From contig WNYE01000031.1 in assembly GCA_021396245.1 (NCBI GenBank), forward strand, positions 1-64,000: a stretch of DNA of 64,000 nucleotides. The letters are read 5' to 3'. The first letter of the stretch is position 1. Each line of letters begins with the position of its first letter. Below are positions 50,501 to 60,058 of the stretch, in pieces. The position numbers and the translations under genes were made by a program. The notes under the pieces are model-generated. The model ran no database searches and was not told the DNA's origin. It worked only from the letters and a program-made list of their open reading frames with translations. The stretch is from Sporothrix humicola. Its lineage: Eukaryota; Ascomycota; Sordariomycetes; Ophiostomatales; Ophiostomataceae.

Positions 50501-51118
50501 CACTGACGATAGACTGGCACCAAAACTTGTCTGGTGAGGATTGTAGCCATTGTCGCCATTGGTATGGCTGTTGTTGTGGAAGAGAGGCTGCGGCCCGTCT
50601 GCGGACATGACCATGTGTGGTGGGTTCTGCTGTGTCGGCATGCTGTTTGGATCGGGGGCGCTGTATGTCGTCATAATCACCTCCGTCTTTTGTGTAGTTG
50701 TCGCCGTAGTTGTTCTCGACTCGACATGCGGGTATTGGCATACAGCGCCGCCTGCAGCACAAAGACGGCATGGCTGCTGGCGGTCGCATTTCCGGCGCAG
50801 GTGGACGCAGCGATAACAGGATTTCTGTGCCGCCTTGGGCTGTGGTCCTGGGTCGACGCCGTGGGCCGTTCTCAAGTGTCGCAGCAGAACGTCATTGCGT
50901 CCAAACGTCTTCCCGCAGCGGGTGCAGGGCAGTGAGAGTCGGCCTTCGGGCGGAAGGTGTGTTCGGTAGTGGCGGTCATGGTGGCTCGGTCGTGAGAATT
51001 GGCGATTGCAGACGGCGCACTGCAGCGGACCAGACGCCTTCGTTGTGCCGGTAGCGGCGGCGTCGCCAGTGGCCCGCTGCTTCTTCTGCTTTGTCTGCTT
51101 TGCGTCGGTCTTGGCCAT
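47570..51118 (-). CDS. Transcription factor with two C2H2 fingers plus a Zn2Cys6 cluster
   Basis: An intronless gene of 1182 residues. Finger 1 uses Cys34, Cys37, His50 and His54; finger 2 Cys65, Cys68, His81 and His86. A canonical Zn2Cys6 cluster follows at Cys101, 104, 111, 117, 120 and 127 (CX2CX6CX5CX2CX6C). A Gln/His/Pro-rich stretch lies at about 300-380. The fungal_trans regulatory domain spans about 515-1000, interrupted by an acidic Asp/Glu/Asn loop near 780-820. The combined C2H2-C6 layout is a recognised fungal class with a few hundred members per large genome set. It starts far from the catabolic cluster, and its targets are unknown. Confidence 0.92.
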   Translation of the reverse strand: MAKTDAKQTKQKKQRATGDAAATGTTKASGPLQCAVCNRQFSRPSHHDRHYRTHLPPEGRLSLPCTRCGKTFGRNDVLLRHLRTAHGVDPGPQPKAAQKSCYRCVHLRRKCDRQQPCRLCAAGGAVCQYPHVESRTTTATTTQKTEVIMTTYSAPDPNSMPTQQNPPHMVMSADGPQPLFHNNSHTNGDNGYNPHQTSFGASLSSVDVMDVTSNVSPNDNNGGPYLDGSGNNGAGMTTNGCSPSFSDEYGYLASDTTPFVASLSAAGQLDFRTAGLDWLDFDVPDIFSTDSTGMTEIDPGLANQQTQPQQPYHTQEPQYQPHQQSHLPPPPPQQQPQHQQSPHHNHPHPHSQPPPPQHLHAQPPQSQHPLDRPPSSHYGNYPPNPLPSYNGGASGPHTSVPGAGPHPPTTSVLPWPFDDSPDNMAPHRYSLPPLREVLQNNLSQSTNPTAPNKSVLANLVTLMSDTRMPQTMDGTGEEGDESSSSHPQKPKPPANGNSNNTPMAMSINTMDPGMAHAANLLKRLVDVYVAKFQPILPLLHVPTWDLATCPPVLVSAMACVGSLLSDDERVAGLTWSISDICMPMIAWLGSSDSANYRDIAYLSALCVHQIYSLGSGNRQLYQNADRTRGILVGGLRGMGCLTTRLSLEDKLEQEQNSSLRDSASTSTPTHPSTPTLPIDPATQHEQWMAWVRREREKRTAWSSFEYDCSLCTLTGRRGAVDLSELPSRLPCAETLWDAPSATAWAALRTRLHPDAQGAPVSLVLKAALSQEEEEVDEMDDGEDYNEAHNNENDNPEDEDDSDASIGGSGSGSGTYVETDRDTPRVVSMRTTTKIKTGRKTIGNKTSPQVSFWGKRLCAQVIGRLLWDLKQLETLSTSEYFGMPSLSTAHAANKVRLLRALDNLLVSMDQPATVADLISYNIASLIGHYSHLYTAQDVLDIILYIVRNTVAHGPRKLQFHKGIQMAKRRLVATLSRDPQEARRLVYHAAQIVAVANDYLVSAPCEILRLFMGYTFLIVFAAYCPSSHRFRSTQATPALPTQQPQSQLDLPFGSSMPPLSSPMPLSMLPPATAQTSTAAIQLDIPSHRIASTADVDNWIAHGGPAAIGSVPNLFAEGGALAISRDAQAMLQRLKCWGLAEKFTKILQSFEATVLVGQTGSGHSSHGQGHAQAQAPVSTQITALA

Positions 51119-52919
51119 GTTAGAATGCTGTGCGAGACAAATGTGACAACATGAAGGAGAACGGTTGCTATGTGGGTGCTGTCAAAAGATCTGGAAGGTG
51201 TCAACATACAGACGACATTGGGAATGTGGTTCGTGATATGCCGAGTCGCAGTGAAAGTTCGATCGTTTGTTTGTCGGCACGTCACTGTCGCAGTCGCAGT
51301 CGCAGTGAACGGACGTCGTCGCACGAGGGACTGGTCGGTAAGGGGCTTGCTCGCATCGCCGTGCGATCACGTTCGCTTTTTTTCGTTCGGATTTGGGGTG
51401 TGACGGAGGAGAAAGGAAATTCGGATGAGAGGCCAGGAAAGGGCAGCGATCGCTGTGGAAAAAGTGGTCCAGCGTGACTACCCGCCTGAACTGGGGTCGA
51501 AGGCCGCGCCGAAAGCGCCCAAAAAGTGACAGAAAACGAGACCAGCCAGTGGCCAAATGGCCGCCAAAACTACAAAATGACAGCTGCCACAGGGACAACA
51601 AAAAAACTCGCGCCAAATGCTCACCCAATCGCCCTCCGCCTTTGCGAGAATGCGGAGAAGCGGGGCGGAAACGATGGGCTTTCTGAGAGGCCCAGAAATG
51701 GCCCAGAAAAAAAGGCTCCAAAACCGAGCCACCAAAACGCATTTCAGCGAAACATATCGCAGACGGCAAAGTGGCTGGCCCACAGCACTGAATAAAACGA
51801 CAGAAACCAGCAATTGACTGGACGAACCAACGAACAACCAGTGGGCCGATACCCGTTTGCCCCTACACTTGCTTGCACCTATTTTCACTTGCAACTGCAC
51901 TTGCAATTAAGTTGGACGCCAGTGCCGGTTTCCCCTCTTTCTCTTTCGTGTCTTCTCCTCGCGCTTTCGCTTCTTGGCCAGGATTGACCACGAGGCAAGG
52001 GATGTGTCCGTGGACCCGTTCTTGTGCGTTTGTGCTTGTTGGCCAGAAGAGGGCTGGATTGATTGGTCTTTCTTGGCTGGTGGAGCAATAATACGCGTGC
52101 CTCTTGAAAGTCGACTGATCTCCCACCGGCAGTTCCCCAACCAAGTCTGTTGGTCTTGGCTCACGATCGAGCAGCTTTTTACTCTTCACGGACTGGAACG
52201 TTAAAGTGGTGAACGGTAAAGCGGGTTTGTTGGTTCCTGTGACAGTAGTTAGCTTCCAACCTAGAACTCTCTGCAGGGGCTTCCGTTGAGTCATATCATT
52301 TTTTTTGATGCAGTCGCTGAATTGCATGTTCAAGGTTGCATTCAATTCAGAAGATTCAACTCAACTTACCGGGATTGTTCTGATTCGGACAACAGAAATA
52401 GCCGCGACAAGTTCGGCCTTCGATACGCGGACTGTCAAGTGCCGTCGTAGCAGTGGATGCTTGGTGAAATTGGCGTCGGATCCGGGATGTGGAGCAACTC
52501 GTCCGCGGTCGTGCTTCTCTTCCGTCGTAGTCATGGCTTGGAGAGAAGAAAAGGAGAAATTCAGAGAACAACCAGGAGGATGGAAATCCCAGTTTGTTTA
52601 CCCCTGAGTTGAGAATAGTAGGGGTGACTGTTGAGGCAGGAGCCAAATGCGTCGCTTCTGGCAGGTGCGATCGTGATATTGCCAATGAACAAACACTGAC
52701 AGGGAAGGGCCGTTCAGGCCGCCACTGTAATTTGCTGCCAAAATCAACAACAGGGGAAGTCGCGACAACAGCGTCCCTGCACTTTCCGTCTCTGTGGCTT
52801 TTCTTTCTTATCTTCACGTGCCAAATTAACAAACGATTCCAACCTTGATTCACTTTTCATTTCATTTGATCTATGTACAATGCAAACACGCTCTTTCAAT
52901 TCCATCCCGCCGCCACAGC
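51119..52919. other. Long intergenic region
   Basis: About 1.8 kb upstream of the C2H2-C6 regulator and downstream of the isopropylmalate-dehydrogenase-like gene. Its promoter half is rich in CAGTCGCAGT-like and purine stretches. No frame has a domain. Nothing else is seen. Confidence 0.55.
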
Positions 52920-54056
52920 TTACTGGGACAGCAGCTTCTTCAGCTCGCTGCAGACAGCCTCGCCAATGTCGCGCGTCGTCGCCTTGCCGCCCAGATCGGC
53001 CGTCCGGATCTCGAGACCACCGGCAGCCTTCTCCTCCAAAACAACCGAAACGGCCTGCTCGATGGCATCGGCCTCAGCGGCCAGCAGGAACGAGTACCGC
53101 AGCATCATGGCGACACTGAGGATCTGAGCGACAGGGTTGACAAGGCCCTTGCCCGAAATGTCAGGCGCGCTGCCGTGGACAGGCTCGTAGATGCCGTTGC
53201 AGCGGCCAGAGCCACCGGGAACAGCAGAGATACTGGCGCTGGGCAGGACGCCCAGGGTGCCCGTGATGCCGCCGGCAATGTCGGACAGGATGTCGCCAAA
53301 GGTGTTGTCCGTGTGGATGACACCGTTGAAGCGTGTGGGCTGAGCAACCATAAGCATGGCCATGCTGTCGGCAAGCTGATGCTGGAGATCAATGTCGGCG
53401 TACTCGGGAGCATCGAGCACGCGCTGCGTCACCGTCCGCCACAGGCGGCTGTTGGCCAGCACGTTGTACTTGTCGGCGCTCCAGACCTTGGCGGCCTTGG
53501 TCTTGTCCTCGGGGCGGCCCATCAGACGGGCGACGGCGGCACTGACATGGGCCAGGCGCTCAATCTCGGGCGTCTTGTACTCCCATAGGTCCGACGCGAC
53601 CTCGGCCTCCTCGCGCTTGTCGCCAAAGTAGGCGCCGCCGCAGTTCTCGCGCACAACGACAAAGTGCGTGCCCTTGACGAGGTGCTCCTTGATAGGCGAC
53701 TGCTTGACGAGCGACGGCGCATAAAAAGCGCAGGGACGGATGTTGGCAAAAGCGTCCAGGCGACGACGCAGGGCCAGCAGGCCCGACTCGGGCGTGGGCA
53801 CGGCACCAGCCCACTCGGGGCCGCCAATGCTGCCAAACAGCACGGCATCGCTGGCCTCGGCTTTGGCGAGAACGGCCTCGGTGATGGGCACGCCGTGCTT
53901 GTCGATGCTAGCACCGCCGGCCAGGTCGAAGTCGCGCTCAAACTTGAGGCCAGGACGGCTAGCCTCGACGACATCGAGCACCTTGAGGGCTTCGGCGACG
54001 ACCTCGGGGCCGACGTGGTCGCCGGGCAGGACGAGCAGCTTGTACGTTTGCGACAT
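52920..54056 (-). CDS. Divergent 3-isopropylmalate dehydrogenase-family protein
   Basis: A 378-residue product from the ATG at 54056 (MSQTYKLLVLPGDHVGPEV); the frame is open further upstream, but that stretch is Gln/His-rich leader. The beta-decarboxylating dehydrogenase fold is clear: GGASIDKHGVP, FGSIGGPEW, RRRLDAFANIRPC, CGGAYFG, ADKYNVL, GDILSD and YEPVHGSAPDISGKG. Compared with LEU2 proteins, the substrate loop is RRRLDAFANIRP rather than RKEL-LYANLRP, the RE-TGG segment is RENCGG, and SDEAS after the metal aspartate is SDIAG. These differences at normally constant places suggest a paralogue with a changed 3-substituted malate substrate. A role in leucine synthesis cannot be ruled out. 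Confidence 0.8.
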   Translation of the reverse strand: MSQTYKLLVLPGDHVGPEVVAEALKVLDVVEASRPGLKFERDFDLAGGASIDKHGVPITEAVLAKAEASDAVLFGSIGGPEWAGAVPTPESGLLALRRRLDAFANIRPCAFYAPSLVKQSPIKEHLVKGTHFVVVRENCGGAYFGDKREEAEVASDLWEYKTPEIERLAHVSAAVARLMGRPEDKTKAAKVWSADKYNVLANSRLWRTVTQRVLDAPEYADIDLQHQLADSMAMLMVAQPTRFNGVIHTDNTFGDILSDIAGGITGTLGVLPSASISAVPGGSGRCNGIYEPVHGSAPDISGKGLVNPVAQILSVAMMLRYSFLLAAEADAIEQAVSVVLEEKAAGGLEIRTADLGGKATTRDIGEAVCSELKKLLSQ

Positions 54057-54868
54057 TGTGAGGTGTTGTTGGTGTGTTTGGGGGATTCCTAGTTGGTGTT
54101 TCGAGACAACAATTTGCTGACGTCTGATTCTCGACAACAGATCACGAACAACTTGTTTATTAGATCATCACTCGACAGTTCTGCCAACTCATGGTCTGGA
54201 TACGACTTCACGAACACGACTTGGCCCACCCCGAGTTCGGCTTCAGCTCGTCTTGAGCTACCCGCTTAGGCCGCGACCGGCACAAGAACCACGCTTTTTT
54301 CGCCACTCCACAGGGCACTTGCAGCACTGGCGCGCCCCGGACGTGCCCTGGAATCCCAAGTGGCACTTTGATTGCCTTCCCTTTGCGGTCCGTTTGTGTG
54401 GTGAGGGGAATGCAGTGGTACGGTCCGGTCGCTGGATTTTGGTGGATTTTAGCGGGCGCTGGTGAAATCTGACTGCCTGTGACGATGAATGTCCATTGCG
54501 GGGAAAGCTAATGCGGTAGCACGCACACTGGCGTCAAGACGGCATCTTGGCCGATGTGTCTCGTCTTTTTGCGACTCGCTCTTTATTCCCACCACACAAC
54601 TGTCGTGGGGTACTTTACATCACCGAGGCTTTCCGCTGTCTGTCCCTTTACGTGTTGATTTCAGACACTTTTGTATCGGCTGCATGCATCTCCAGTCCCC
54701 GAAAAGGAGGGGTTTCTGTTCAACAACAATCATCTTCCCATTTTGAATCTCACTTCTTCCACTCGACCGTTACTTTGACCTTGTATTCCAGCTTTCTCTT
54801 CCTTTGACGTCGTTTCGAATTCTCTTCCTCCTCATCCAACGACCTCGCCTCCTCCTCCACAAAATACA

Positions 54869-54910
<42 letters not shown>

Positions 54911-54913
54911 ACA
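54057..54913. other. Divergent promoter region, IPMDH-like / SDR
   Basis: An 857-bp gap. CCGAGG at 54623-54628 lies 286 bp before the SDR start. The last 60 bp carry the (AC)18 tract. No gene is seen; frames up to 86 codons have no domain. Confidence 0.55.
54871..54907. repeat. (AC)18 microsatellite
   Basis: An uninterrupted AC dinucleotide run of 37 nt that ends 6 bp before the SDR start codon, hence within its leader. Confidence 0.95.
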
Positions 54914-55669
54914 ATGTCTCGTCTTCAGGGAAAGGTTGCCATTGTCACCGGCGCAGCCTCCGGCTTTGGTAAGGGCATTGCCGCCAAGTTCGTCGCCGAG
55001 GGCGCAAAGGTCATCATTGCCGATTTGTCGGCCGAGGCCGGCCAGGCTGCCGCCGCTGAGTTCGGCGACGCCGCCGTCTTCCAGCAGGGCGACGTCACCA
55101 AGCCCGCCGACTGGGAGGCTCTCCTGAAGCTCGCCGTCGACAAGTTCGGCGGTCTCGATATTGTCGTCAACAACGCTGGCGCCACCTACGTCAACAAGCC
55201 CACCGAGGATGTGACGGAGAAGGACTTTGACCTCGTCTTCAACGTCAACGTCAAGTCGGTGTATGTGTCGACCAACGTCCTCCTGCCCTACTTTATGGAG
55301 AACAAGCGCCCCGGCAACTTCATCCAGGTCGCCTCGACCGCCGGCATCCGCCCCCGTCCCCGCCTGACCTGGTACAACGCCTCCAAGGCCGCCGTCATCA
55401 ACGCCACCAAGACCATGGCCGTCGAGTTCGGCCCCCACAACATCCGCTTCAACGCCGTGTCGCCCGTCGTTGGCAGCACCGGCATGACCCACCTGTTCAT
55501 CGGCAAGCCCGACACCGAGGAGAACCGGGCCGGCTTCGTGTCGACTATCCCGCTTGGCCGCCCGTCGACGCCGAGCGACATTGCCAACGCCTGCTGCTAC
55601 CTGGCAAGCGATGAGGCTGGCTTCATCACGGGCGTCAACATTGAGGTTGACGGCGGCCGGTGCGTGTAA
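54914..55669 (+). CDS. Short-chain dehydrogenase/reductase
   Basis: A single-exon gene of 251 residues. The classical SDR marks are complete: TGAASGFG (12-19), NNAG (86-89), Ser141, Tyr154 and Lys158 (YNASK), and the closing GVNIEVDGGRCV. The aspartate after the second strand (IIADLS) favours NAD(H). Codons are strongly biased to C in the third position, more than in neighbouring genes, which suggests high expression. The likely reaction is oxidation or reduction of an alcohol/keto group on a small metabolite. The leader contains the (AC)18 run right up to the start. Substrate unknown. Confidence 0.92.
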   Translation: MSRLQGKVAIVTGAASGFGKGIAAKFVAEGAKVIIADLSAEAGQAAAAEFGDAAVFQQGDVTKPADWEALLKLAVDKFGGLDIVVNNAGATYVNKPTEDVTEKDFDLVFNVNVKSVYVSTNVLLPYFMENKRPGNFIQVASTAGIRPRPRLTWYNASKAAVINATKTMAVEFGPHNIRFNAVSPVVGSTGMTHLFIGKPDTEENRAGFVSTIPLGRPSTPSDIANACCYLASDEAGFITGVNIEVDGGRCV

Positions 55670-57221
55670 GCGAGTGGTTGAAGAGAAAAGAAAAAGAATA
55701 AGGGAAGGGAAGCATTCATGAACCAGCATCTACGCGCATGTAGTTTTACGACAATCAAAATAATTTGACCAACAATGACGTATGATTCAATGCCGCATTT
55801 TCTGTAGTAGCCCGTTGGTGCATATTCTTTCTGCGTGACATCAATGCAAGGCTCATCCCCAAGCCTCTCAAGAATTAATGTGGGTCGATCTAATGGCATT
55901 GCGCATGAGTGCATTTGATGGGTGTGAGTTACCCTTTCGCTCTAGGGGAAGCCCATCACGTGGAATGAAATGAAATAACAAAATGTTGATAATTTCTTCT
56001 TTTTATTTTTTATTTTTTTATTCTTCTTCTTTTATTATTTTTTTTTTTTTTTTGAAAAAGGGGGGGACGGGTTTCTTTTTTTTTTTTTTAAAGTTTCAAT
56101 TTCAGTAATCGTAAAAACGCAAGAAAATATTGAACGTAACGAAGATGAACTCTGCATACAATGAAAAAGAAAATAAAAAGCAAATACCGGGGCAAAACGG
56201 TACTTAACCCATCTTTTAAAAAGTAAACAAATTTAAATGAGGGCTCATAACAATTCAAGTTACATGAAAGTAAAGGTTTCCCAGGAACCAGGGACTGTGT
56301 AAATGTAGCCCGAATCTGTCCTTGGAGAACGTGCATCCTTGGCACACGGATTGGGGGCCGGAATGAGGCAATTGGGATTGTCGGAGGGGAGTGAATTAAA
56401 CGGAATACCAGGACAATAATTAAAAAGAATATTTAATCCCCCCCCACGGGGTTTTCGTTGATGTCGTGTGCAGCATTTTCGTGATTTTTCAATGTAAAGA
56501 AAGTCCAGAATGAAAGTGGGTGAGACCCGAGCACGTGGGCCACATCTCTGGATATTTGTGGTTGACGGGCACGTTTTCTGCCGATCACTCCCAGCCTCAC
56601 CACACTTTCGTCCCGTCTTCCGACTTACACCATATCAGAGTCCATAATTTTCCTATTGCGGATACCGAAGAAGGATTGCAAGTCAAAATAGAGGATCAAG
56701 AAGCATATTTTCTCATCGTACTAACTGCATTTCAGGTCAATTGCTGCAGCTATGATGACGCCTTTGAGACGAAAAGGACGACCGACGGATGGAAAGGACG
56801 AGAAAAACACACAAAACTAAACTGCCTCTGCATACAATGAGAAGAAGGGTCTGATTTTTGTACCTTATTTCTGTTTTAATCCTAAGAACTAACCACTCGT
56901 GCGAGTGATAACACTACAATATTCCAATAAGACGGACACGTGCGCGAAGATGCTCGAGAATACTGGAACTTTTACATCTCGAAGCTTGCGTGGCCTCGAT
57001 GACATGCATGAGAATTGCTTCACTCGTAGAGAGGACGCCTTTCAATGAAAACTTTATGAAAATGTGTGTATCGCCAAGAGTATTAAAGCTGGGGAAATCC
57101 CTAGAGACTGAAGCTTGTTGACACTACCGAGACCATCCTTCAGCCTCTTTTTCAAACTATTGATTTTGGGCCACATTTCATACTTCCCTTTTCTCTCTTC
57201 TCCTTCCTTTGTTACTCCACC
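55670..57221. other. Intergenic, with T-rich and A/T runs
   Basis: About 1.55 kb. Poly(T)/(T-rich) runs at 55990-56090 and a G6 run interrupt AT-rich DNA. A 106-codon frame at 56520-56840 has no domain. The last 40 bp form a CT-rich leader to the next gene. Confidence 0.55.
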
Positions 57222-58058
57222 ATGCTCACCAAGACTCTTCTGGTTGTGGCCCTGGCTATGCCTGCCGTTCTGGCTGCGGACGGCCCCATGGTGCCCGACT
57301 ACGAGATCCACCTGCAGCTGGACCCGACCGTCGTCCTTGACTCCAACTACCGGCTGGTGTCGGCCGTGATCGATGAGTTTGCCATGCCGACGACGGTGAC
57401 CAAGAAGAACGTGCAGTACATTGACACGGTCGACAAGGCGCTGAATGCCCAGGGCTGGAGCTGCCGGATCCGCAACATTGAGAACAAAAGCGGCTTCGAC
57501 CTGACGTACAAGTGGCGCGAGACGATCAACAACGGCGACATTACGACGGCGCTCAACACGGCCTTTGCGGACGGCTGGAACTCGGGCCAGGGCAACTATG
57601 GCGCCGAGGTGGACTGGTACCTCGAGTCGCAAGAGCTGTCGATCTCGCGGGACTACACGGCGTCGTCGAGCGGGTACAGCGGCACGGACGATCCGTCCGA
57701 GAAGGACTCGCGGTCGATGCTGATCGACAATGCCCCCAATATGTTTGACAACTGGGTTTCGTCGGGCTGGGGCACGGATGAGCTCGAATCGGGCGTGATC
57801 CATGGCCCTGTCCTGACCAAGGCGAGTGCTGGCACGTGGAACGGCGTTGAGCTGGACATTGAGATCTGGCCCATTGAGAACTCGGCCGGCACGGGCATTG
57901 ATTACCTGGTGGAGGCATCCTTCAAGACGGACAACTACACGTTCGCTGCCGACGGCCAGACGCAGCTGATCAGCCTGCTGAAGAGCAAGGGCTGGTTCCT
58001 GGACGCGAGCAACTCCAAGGAGGCCCTTGTCCTGGCCAACTACCACCCCACGTCTTAG
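57222..58058 (+). CDS. Secreted protein with CYTH-like fold, degenerate metal site
   Basis: A 278-residue product with a signal peptide of about 18 residues (LTKTLLVVALAMPAVLA). The mature start resembles a CYTH/triphosphate tunnel domain: YEIHLQL (27-33), then VQYIDTVDKALNAQGWSCRIR (64-84, quoted in parts) and LTYKWRE (95-100), and near the end DYLVEASFKTD. In true CYTH phosphatases the first motif is ExExK; here it is EIHLQ, so the triphosphate-binding site is probably lost. Secretion of a CYTH-type protein is unusual. The similarity is by pattern only, and the role outside the cell is unknown. Confidence 0.7.
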   Translation: MLTKTLLVVALAMPAVLAADGPMVPDYEIHLQLDPTVVLDSNYRLVSAVIDEFAMPTTVTKKNVQYIDTVDKALNAQGWSCRIRNIENKSGFDLTYKWRETINNGDITTALNTAFADGWNSGQGNYGAEVDWYLESQELSISRDYTASSSGYSGTDDPSEKDSRSMLIDNAPNMFDNWVSSGWGTDELESGVIHGPVLTKASAGTWNGVELDIEIWPIENSAGTGIDYLVEASFKTDNYTFAADGQTQLISLLKSKGWFLDASNSKEALVLANYHPTS

Positions 58059-58219
58059 GGAGATATCAAAGACGGAATGAGGGATTGAAGGATGCTGATC
58101 TGTTAAAAAGGTGGGATAAAAAATAGCTGTATATATCTATCATATGTATTATGCAGTCTAAATATTATGACATGATGTAAAAATCAAATACTTTTAAAAA
58201 GTCCTTCCCACTTTTCAGA

Positions 58220-60058
58220 CTACCCCGTCTTGTTTTCTGTCTGAGACCCCGCCTTTGCCGCCTCTCTGGGCGTTCCGTCTGGATTCAGTTTGGCTGCAAA
58301 AGGCACCTTGTCGTAGATGACAAGCATGACGCCGGCAAAAGCACACAGAATAAAGGCCGTCGATATGGTACAGAACCAGCCAATGCCAATGCCGTCTGTG
58401 GCTGGAATGGCGAGAGCTGTGCCGGCAGCGCCAAACATGTAGCGAATAAAGAAGTTGCCGCCCAAAACCTCGGTCGATCGTCCGGGAACAACGTCGATAC
58501 AGTACGTGTTGATGGCCGGGAAGATCATGAGCTGGGTAAAGCCCTGGATAAACATGACCACAACCAGGAGTGCAATGCCGCCCTTGTTGTACTGAAGACA
58601 CCATCCGTAGATCAGCATGCAGGCGGGCGTTCCAATGCCCATCCAGGGCATGGCGGCTCTCAGTCGGTCCTGTGGGCGGCGGACGCCGTTGCGTTTGCGG
58701 ATCCACTTCTTGACGACACGGTCGGCATTGCGGCCGCCAAAGAACGTGGCCGTCAGGTAGCCAAAGCCGGGCGCCAAGTAAAAGAGGCCGGCCTGGAGAG
58801 GCTTTGTAAAGTGAAGACGAGGGTTGATGACGTAGACGATGGGCGCAAAGAAGGCGTACATGTTCCAGATGAGGGAAGAAGAGGCGAGGGCAACAAGGAA
58901 CAGGTCCGGACGGCTGAAGAGTTTGAAGAGACGGACAGGATTGAAAGCGGCCAGACACTCAGAGACACGCTTGTCCTTGGGGATCGAGTCCCAACGACGA
59001 GAATGAGACGTTTCGGGAAGGAAAACGACAGTCATAATCGTGGCCAAGCCTGCCAACCCTGTCTGGAACCAGTATATGTTTCTCCAGCTTGAATAAGTGA
59101 CGATGATGCCGCCAATGGTTGGTCCAATCGCTGGGCCGATGAGAGTACCGCTCATGATCCAGGCAAGGGCTGTTCCTCGTTCTGTTGGGCGATAAATATC
59201 ACCAACAACTGCAGGACCACAAACCAAAAGACCAGTCCCGCTGAAGCCGCTCAGGATTCGAAAGATGAAAAAGGATGCAAGGTTGGGCGAGAGTGCTGAG
59301 CCGAGAGAAAAACAGGTAAAGGTAATCACACTCGGCAACAAGACCGCACGACGGCCACCTAAAACACCCGTCACGCCCCAGATAAAGGCGGAGACGCCCA
59401 TGGCGCCGGTGTACAAGCCATTGCTGATGTTGATGATGCTACCCGACGTGTGGTAGGTGTCGGCAATCTCAGCCAGAGCTGTCAGGCTGCCCGTGGTGGC
59501 AATCGGCGACATAACACCGCAGAGAGCGAGGATGGCACAGAACAGCCGCTTCTTGGCCGGCGAGTAGCGGGCATACATGCGCTCGGCGCGTTGGGCGGGG
59601 GTCAAGTCGGCGTCGGGAATGGATGGATTGGGAGGGCCGTCGGGGGTTGTTTCTGCTGTTGCCTTTTCGGCCGCGGGGTCTTGTGATTTTTCTGATGATG
59701 CATTGGCTGTGGCCTCGACCTTTTCGACGGCCAGCACGCTTTTCTCGACATCTCTTTCTGTGCCGCTGGTGTCGTTGTCGGCATCGTCCGTCTGGACCTC
59801 GGCAATTGCCGTGGAGAGCGTGGCCGAGTCCATGTGAGCCTCGACGCCGACGTCGATGTCGTCTGTCTTTTCGTGTTTGTCATGGTAAAAGTGTGGAAGA
59901 CGGTGATGTTTTTCTTGCTGTGGCTCTTCTTCTCGTGCATCTGATGGCGACTGTTGTGATGCTTCGTTTTGTTGTGTCGAGGCGGTCGAGGAGGCCGGAA
60001 GTTGAAGATCCGCCGGCGCCGAGGCGGCCGTGGCTGTTGGAGAGTCGTTTATCGTCAT
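58220..60058 (-). CDS. MFS drug:H+ antiporter (DHA1 type)
   Basis: An intronless gene of 612 residues. A long polar tail (about 1-175), rich in Ala, Asp, Glu, Thr and Ser, precedes about twelve membrane segments. Family patterns: SPIATTGSLTALAEIA in the first helix, FRILSGFSGTGLLVCGPAVVGDIYRPTERG (in parts) with the RGTALAW follow-up, and IGPAIGPTIGGIIVTYSSWRNIYWF (in parts), the antiporter motif of DHA1 proteins. These export toxic compounds or polyamines across the plasma membrane in exchange for protons. A CCGAGG 1 kb upstream is too far away to be assigned to it. Compound specificity unknown. Confidence 0.92.
   Translation of the reverse strand: MTINDSPTATAASAPADLQLPASSTASTQQNEASQQSPSDAREEEPQQEKHHRLPHFYHDKHEKTDDIDVGVEAHMDSATLSTAIAEVQTDDADNDTSGTERDVEKSVLAVEKVEATANASSEKSQDPAAEKATAETTPDGPPNPSIPDADLTPAQRAERMYARYSPAKKRLFCAILALCGVMSPIATTGSLTALAEIADTYHTSGSIINISNGLYTGAMGVSAFIWGVTGVLGGRRAVLLPSVITFTCFSLGSALSPNLASFFIFRILSGFSGTGLLVCGPAVVGDIYRPTERGTALAWIMSGTLIGPAIGPTIGGIIVTYSSWRNIYWFQTGLAGLATIMTVVFLPETSHSRRWDSIPKDKRVSECLAAFNPVRLFKLFSRPDLFLVALASSSLIWNMYAFFAPIVYVINPRLHFTKPLQAGLFYLAPGFGYLTATFFGGRNADRVVKKWIRKRNGVRRPQDRLRAAMPWMGIGTPACMLIYGWCLQYNKGGIALLVVVMFIQGFTQLMIFPAINTYCIDVVPGRSTEVLGGNFFIRYMFGAAGTALAIPATDGIGIGWFCTISTAFILCAFAGVMLVIYDKVPFAAKLNPDGTPREAAKAGSQTENKTG

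Noticed and set aside
54770..55729. Minus-strand frame of 319 codons
   Set aside because: It is antisense to the SDR gene and contains a translated AC microsatellite (Val/Cys run), so it is a shadow.
57054..58046. Minus-strand frame of 330 codons
   Set aside because: It is antisense to the secreted CYTH-like gene; Arg/Val/Leu-rich with no domain.
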